Assembly (NCBI GenBank): GCA_018389105.1
Contig: JACATO010001697.1
Coordinates: 144,578-208,577, forward strand
Direction of reading: 5' to 3'
DNA from: Nautilus pompilius
Taxonomy: Eukaryota; Mollusca; Cephalopoda; Nautilida; Nautilidae
DNA length: 64,000 nucleotides
Below the pieces are notes generated by a model, which worked only from the letters and a program-made list of their open reading frames with translations, ran no database searches and was not told the DNA's origin. Position numbers and translations under genes: made by a program. Shown here piece by piece: positions 61,065 through 64,000 of this stretch (position 1 is its first letter; each line of letters starts with the position of its first letter).

Positions 61065-61330
61065 TTTCCATGTTGAAATAGCATTAGGGCCACGGCTAGC
61101 TTGCCGAGTGTTTTTGGCTAATGGGAACATTCAGCCGGAGTTAGGCCACAGTAATTACCGCGCCAATATTCACTGTCAGGCAAAACCCGCTTTGTTGTTT
61201 CCCCGTACTTATCTTCAGCGCCACTATTAACGCACTCAGCCATTCTCTGTATCTTTTGGGCCTGCAAAGGAGGAACTTTACTGGCCGAGAGAGTATAAAG
61301 CTGCTGCTTTCAGTTTTAAACGCATATCGC
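61065..61330. promoter_or_regulatory. Candidate conserved non-coding element
   Basis: This block is balanced in composition and non-repetitive, with CTAATGATGAGC, GGCTAATGGGAAC, CAGTAATTACCGCG and CACTATTAACGC words. Such clustered homeodomain-like cores in unique, CpG-retaining sequence suggest an enhancer. A TATA-like AGTATAAAGC sits at about 61291. No coding frame is evident on the plus strand. Confidence 0.28.
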
Positions 61331-62690
61331 TAAGGTTTGCAGTATACCCTGTTCCAAGAGTCCACCCGTGCGGCGGGTTATGAAAGTCGTTCGTCGGTCA
61401 TAGACAGCGGAATAACACAATCGACAAATGCATTGTTTTTTAAGCAGTCTCCTTACCAAGTTGGCTGGTGAAGAGTGTACATCTCTGAAGTTCGTGTCAC
61501 CAGATGCGTTTGTATACAGCAAGTACAATAGGAAAAGTCTGATGGCCGTCACCACTTTCGTGTGCCAATTTTGTTTTTTGTTTCGTTCTGCATAAAAATT
61601 TATGCTAAATAAATATTCATTCAAATCTGAAAGATGTTTCTTTCTTGGAAGTTTTTCGTCGAGAGAGCGTAGTGCTGCGGCTATCCGCTAGAGAGCGCTA
61701 CCTTGCGACGCCGCCCCCTCTCTCGCAAGGGGCCGGAACTTACTGGAGTTCTTCGATTTCGGATGAGAGAGAAATTTAGAGTGCCCAGAAAGAAAGAAAA
61801 AAAAACTGCTGAAGAGATACGTGAGTGCAACATTACGATCACTCGATGAAAATCGAGTGAGAGAACAGAGAGAAGCACATGAATAGTAAGGGAATGCAGG
61901 AGAAACCTGCAGGGAAGTGGCTAAACCATTACTAGTTCCCGAACAGAAGAAGCAGGCAGCGAAAGGAGTAAGTGGTCAGATGACGCAACACTCTTCAAAA
62001 TGAGATGTAGAATTAAAATTATTTTTATTAATTATGCATCAATAGTTAGATTGTACTGATTTTGTACGTGTAACTAATAATGATAAACTGAATGATCAAG
62101 ATGTGGTGTCGTCAGAATCCATACAGACGCCATAGGACACCGTCCAGCGTAACTACCACGAACAGCCGAGCGCCAGTTAATACTAAATAAAAACGTCTGT
62201 TCAGACATTCGCAGCAAAGCAGTAGACCATCTTGCACAACTCTGACATACACGATGCCATTCTTTCTCTCTTGACAGGAGGACCATAGCGGGGGTAAAAC
62301 ATATGTAAAAAGTACGGAAAATTTCAATTTACGAATATTCCTTGAATTTGACGAGGTAGCTGGGTTACTACAAGACTGTTTGTATTTATGGAATAAATTA
62401 AATCTGTTAGCTATCAGAGTTCAGTTAATGGATCACTGACAAAAATCAGGATTCATCAAGTTTTATTTTTCGCTTTTAAATAACTTCTTTTTCTTTCATT
62501 TACTTCTAAAAGTCCACCTCTCTCTTTCCAGAGTCTGTTCTAATGAAAAGGTGTTTCGTGCTAAGCAGGGAAATGACAACTGGACAAAATGTCGTGGTAA
62601 ATGGGCGCCGAAAAATTATGGAAATTCTATACTTATCAGTAAATGCAGTTAAATGTTATGTAAAGATGAACTTTACTTGTCGGTTAATTC
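61331..62690. other. Non-coding spacer
   Basis: A GC-rich patch at 61680-61740 lies within a minus-strand frame (61681-61878) of no known family. Minus-strand frames at 61316-61624 (102 codons) and 62074-62327 are also unassigned. The 62630-62700 segment shares CAGTAAATGCAG and GAACTTTAC words with the 34.5-kb repeat. Confidence 0.4.
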
Positions 62691-62694
62691 GCAA

Positions 62695-63140
62695 GTAGAC
62701 GGCGTGGGTCTGTTCAGTGTAAGAAAACTTTCACAAAAGTAGCGAGAGTCTCGGCCGGAAATAATTCTCCTAATGGGTCCTATTCGCTTCTCGGGCGTAA
62801 ACACGGCACGCAACAGTGATCTGGCGGGGGTGTGGCCCAGCAAGGTACTCGGGTGAGGATGGAGGCTCTTGAGCGACGGTCAAAGAGCAAGCCGTTCGAC
62901 GGCTGGCGGCGGAACCGTTATCACAACAAGAAATTCGACCAAAGAGCTGTGAAGCCGGAGGAAACCCACCAGTGCAGAAGAACAAAAAAGAAAGGAGAGG
63001 AAAAACGCGCTGTCGGCGAGCGCCAAAAGCTTACCGCGCCCCTCATGCGCGGTCGGTCGCACGCTTCCCTTTACATTCCAACTGCTTGTTCACGTTCGAT
63101 GACATTACAGCTAAATGAGTGAGCGACCAACGCCAACAAA
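62695..63140. other. GC-rich island with 96-codon open frame
   Basis: This CpG-rich block has a plus-strand frame at 62832-63122. The frame starts MAQQGTRVRMEALERRSKSK and is strongly basic (Arg/Lys-rich). Overlapping minus-strand frames occupy 62770-63062. The basic composition is expected for AG-rich GC-island DNA, and I recognise no domain. It could be a promoter, a UTR or an unrecognised exon. Confidence 0.28.
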
Positions 63141-63317
63141 AGGCCGCGTGGATACAGACGCTGCAGTTTAGTGGGTTAGCAGCAGAATTTTGTCTTCTTC
63201 AGTAACCGTCCTCTGACTTTTTGACAGTGGAATTCTGATTGACACAGAGGAATTGTACGACGATGATTGAGCGACTACGAGAAAAACCGTAATGGTAATA
63301 AAAGGAAAGAAGTAAAA

Positions 63318-63429
63318 AAGGAGAGAGGGAAGAGAGAGAGAGAGATGGAGAGAGAGAGATGGAGATGCAAGAGAGAGAGAGAGAGAGATGGAGATCGAGA
63401 GAGAGAGAGAGGGAGGGAGGGAGAGAGAG

Positions 63430-63467
<38 letters not shown>

Positions 63468-63468
63468 C
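63318..63468. repeat. (GA)n microsatellite
   Basis: About 150 bp is broken GA dinucleotide with GATGGAGA variants. The Arg/Glu-rich frames across it are artefacts. Confidence 0.97.
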
Positions 63469-64000
63469 GTTAAAAATTTGGAATAATCGAGATATCAGTT
63501 CGCTGAAGTGGCCACAGAATTCGGAGATTATAATGAACTTTGGTTGTTTTCATAGACTCCTTCCTCTGGGAGAATGGCCCCCTGCTTTCTCCATTCTAAT
63601 CGAAATCCGCGTTGTTTGACCACATATTGCAGTGAACCTTAATAGTCGAAATTTACATATCAAATTAAAAATAATTGTTTTTTAAAAGGATTTTCTGGAT
63701 AGGTTAGTGCAGTAAAGTTTAATATGCTTAATTTTTCGCCAAAAATATAATTAATGGTAGTTCATTAAACGAGAAAAGGCCAACCATTTTTTTTGCGCGA
63801 CGTGGGTTTAACCAAAAGATACAATTATTGCATCATGCCAGCAACATACGAGATTTAGTTGAAAGAAAATACATTTGAAAGCCCTCCGTATTCGTTTCTA
63901 GTTCAACCAACGAGGCCAGACGGAACCTTAAAGGAATTAGCAGATGCTTGTTGAAATACAAACCCAGTCCTATTTTCAAAAGGTGATCCGTCGAACCGAA
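63469..64000. other. Non-coding AT-rich end of window
   Basis: No gene, RNA or mobile element is recognised before the sequence ends. Confidence 0.45.

Noticed and set aside
63267..63619. Arg/Glu-rich frames resembling an RE/RS-domain protein
   Set aside because: The charged repeats come from the (GA)n tract, with no flanking RNA-binding domain.

Overview
This 64 kb window looks like AT-rich, repeat-laden intergenic or intronic DNA from an invertebrate animal. I favour a mollusc, possibly a cephalopod. The basis is very long (AAT)n, (GA)n, (CA)n and (TC)n microsatellites, decayed Tc1/mariner transposons, a Penelope-like reverse transcriptase fragment, tRNA-derived SINE-like pieces (one with a 3' motif I associate with mollusc SINEs), and no bacterial-type gene density. 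I found no intact host protein-coding gene. The open frames present are short, often overlap on both strands, and many are translated microsatellites. The taxonomic call is an inference without a database search.

Layout: 1-3.0 kb is unique-looking DNA with an (ATT)n tract. 3.0-5.65 kb is a strongly decayed tandem array of a 23-bp monomer. 5.65-12 kb holds a LINE C-terminal remnant, a 60-bp triplicate, an (AAT)n tract, a SINE-like head and a GC-richer segment. 12.0-12.3 kb is a compound (GA)n tract carrying two TGACGTCA-containing inserts. 12.4-18.4 kb is mostly unique, with GC-richer islands at 14.1 and 17.2 kb and long microsatellites. 18.49-19.79 kb is a full-length but dead Tc1-like transposon with terminal inverted repeats. 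20.4-20.95 kb is a second, more decayed Tc1-like piece on the minus strand. 21-26 kb is very AT-rich, with an exact 43-bp triplicate and a 28-bp perfect palindrome. 26.94-27.4 kb is a Penelope-like RT fragment on the minus strand. 28.8 kb is a tRNA-SINE. 31-36 kb contains several GC-richer, CpG-bearing islands with YY1-like motifs that could be promoters or enhancers.

38.1-42.1 kb is a 4-kb AT-rich decayed array with a repeat near 70-73 bp. 46.3-46.8 and 58.4-58.8 kb are (CA)-rich arrays. 50.45 kb is another SINE. 52.91-53.91 kb is a young 52-53-bp minisatellite with 19 units and a visible four-unit higher-order pattern. 54.48-55.06 kb is an internally deleted mariner-like element with matched ends and a fused head-to-tail transposase remnant. 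59.4-60.06 kb is a third Tc1-like pseudogene. 61-63.5 kb has GC-richer islands and a (GA)n tract.

Nothing here forms an operon-like or defence-like gene system. The most rewarding items are the deleted mariner derivative with duplicated CTCF-like motifs, the higher-order minisatellite, the two large decayed arrays, the excess of perfect TGACGTCA sites, and the GC-rich islands that may be conserved regulatory elements or first exons.
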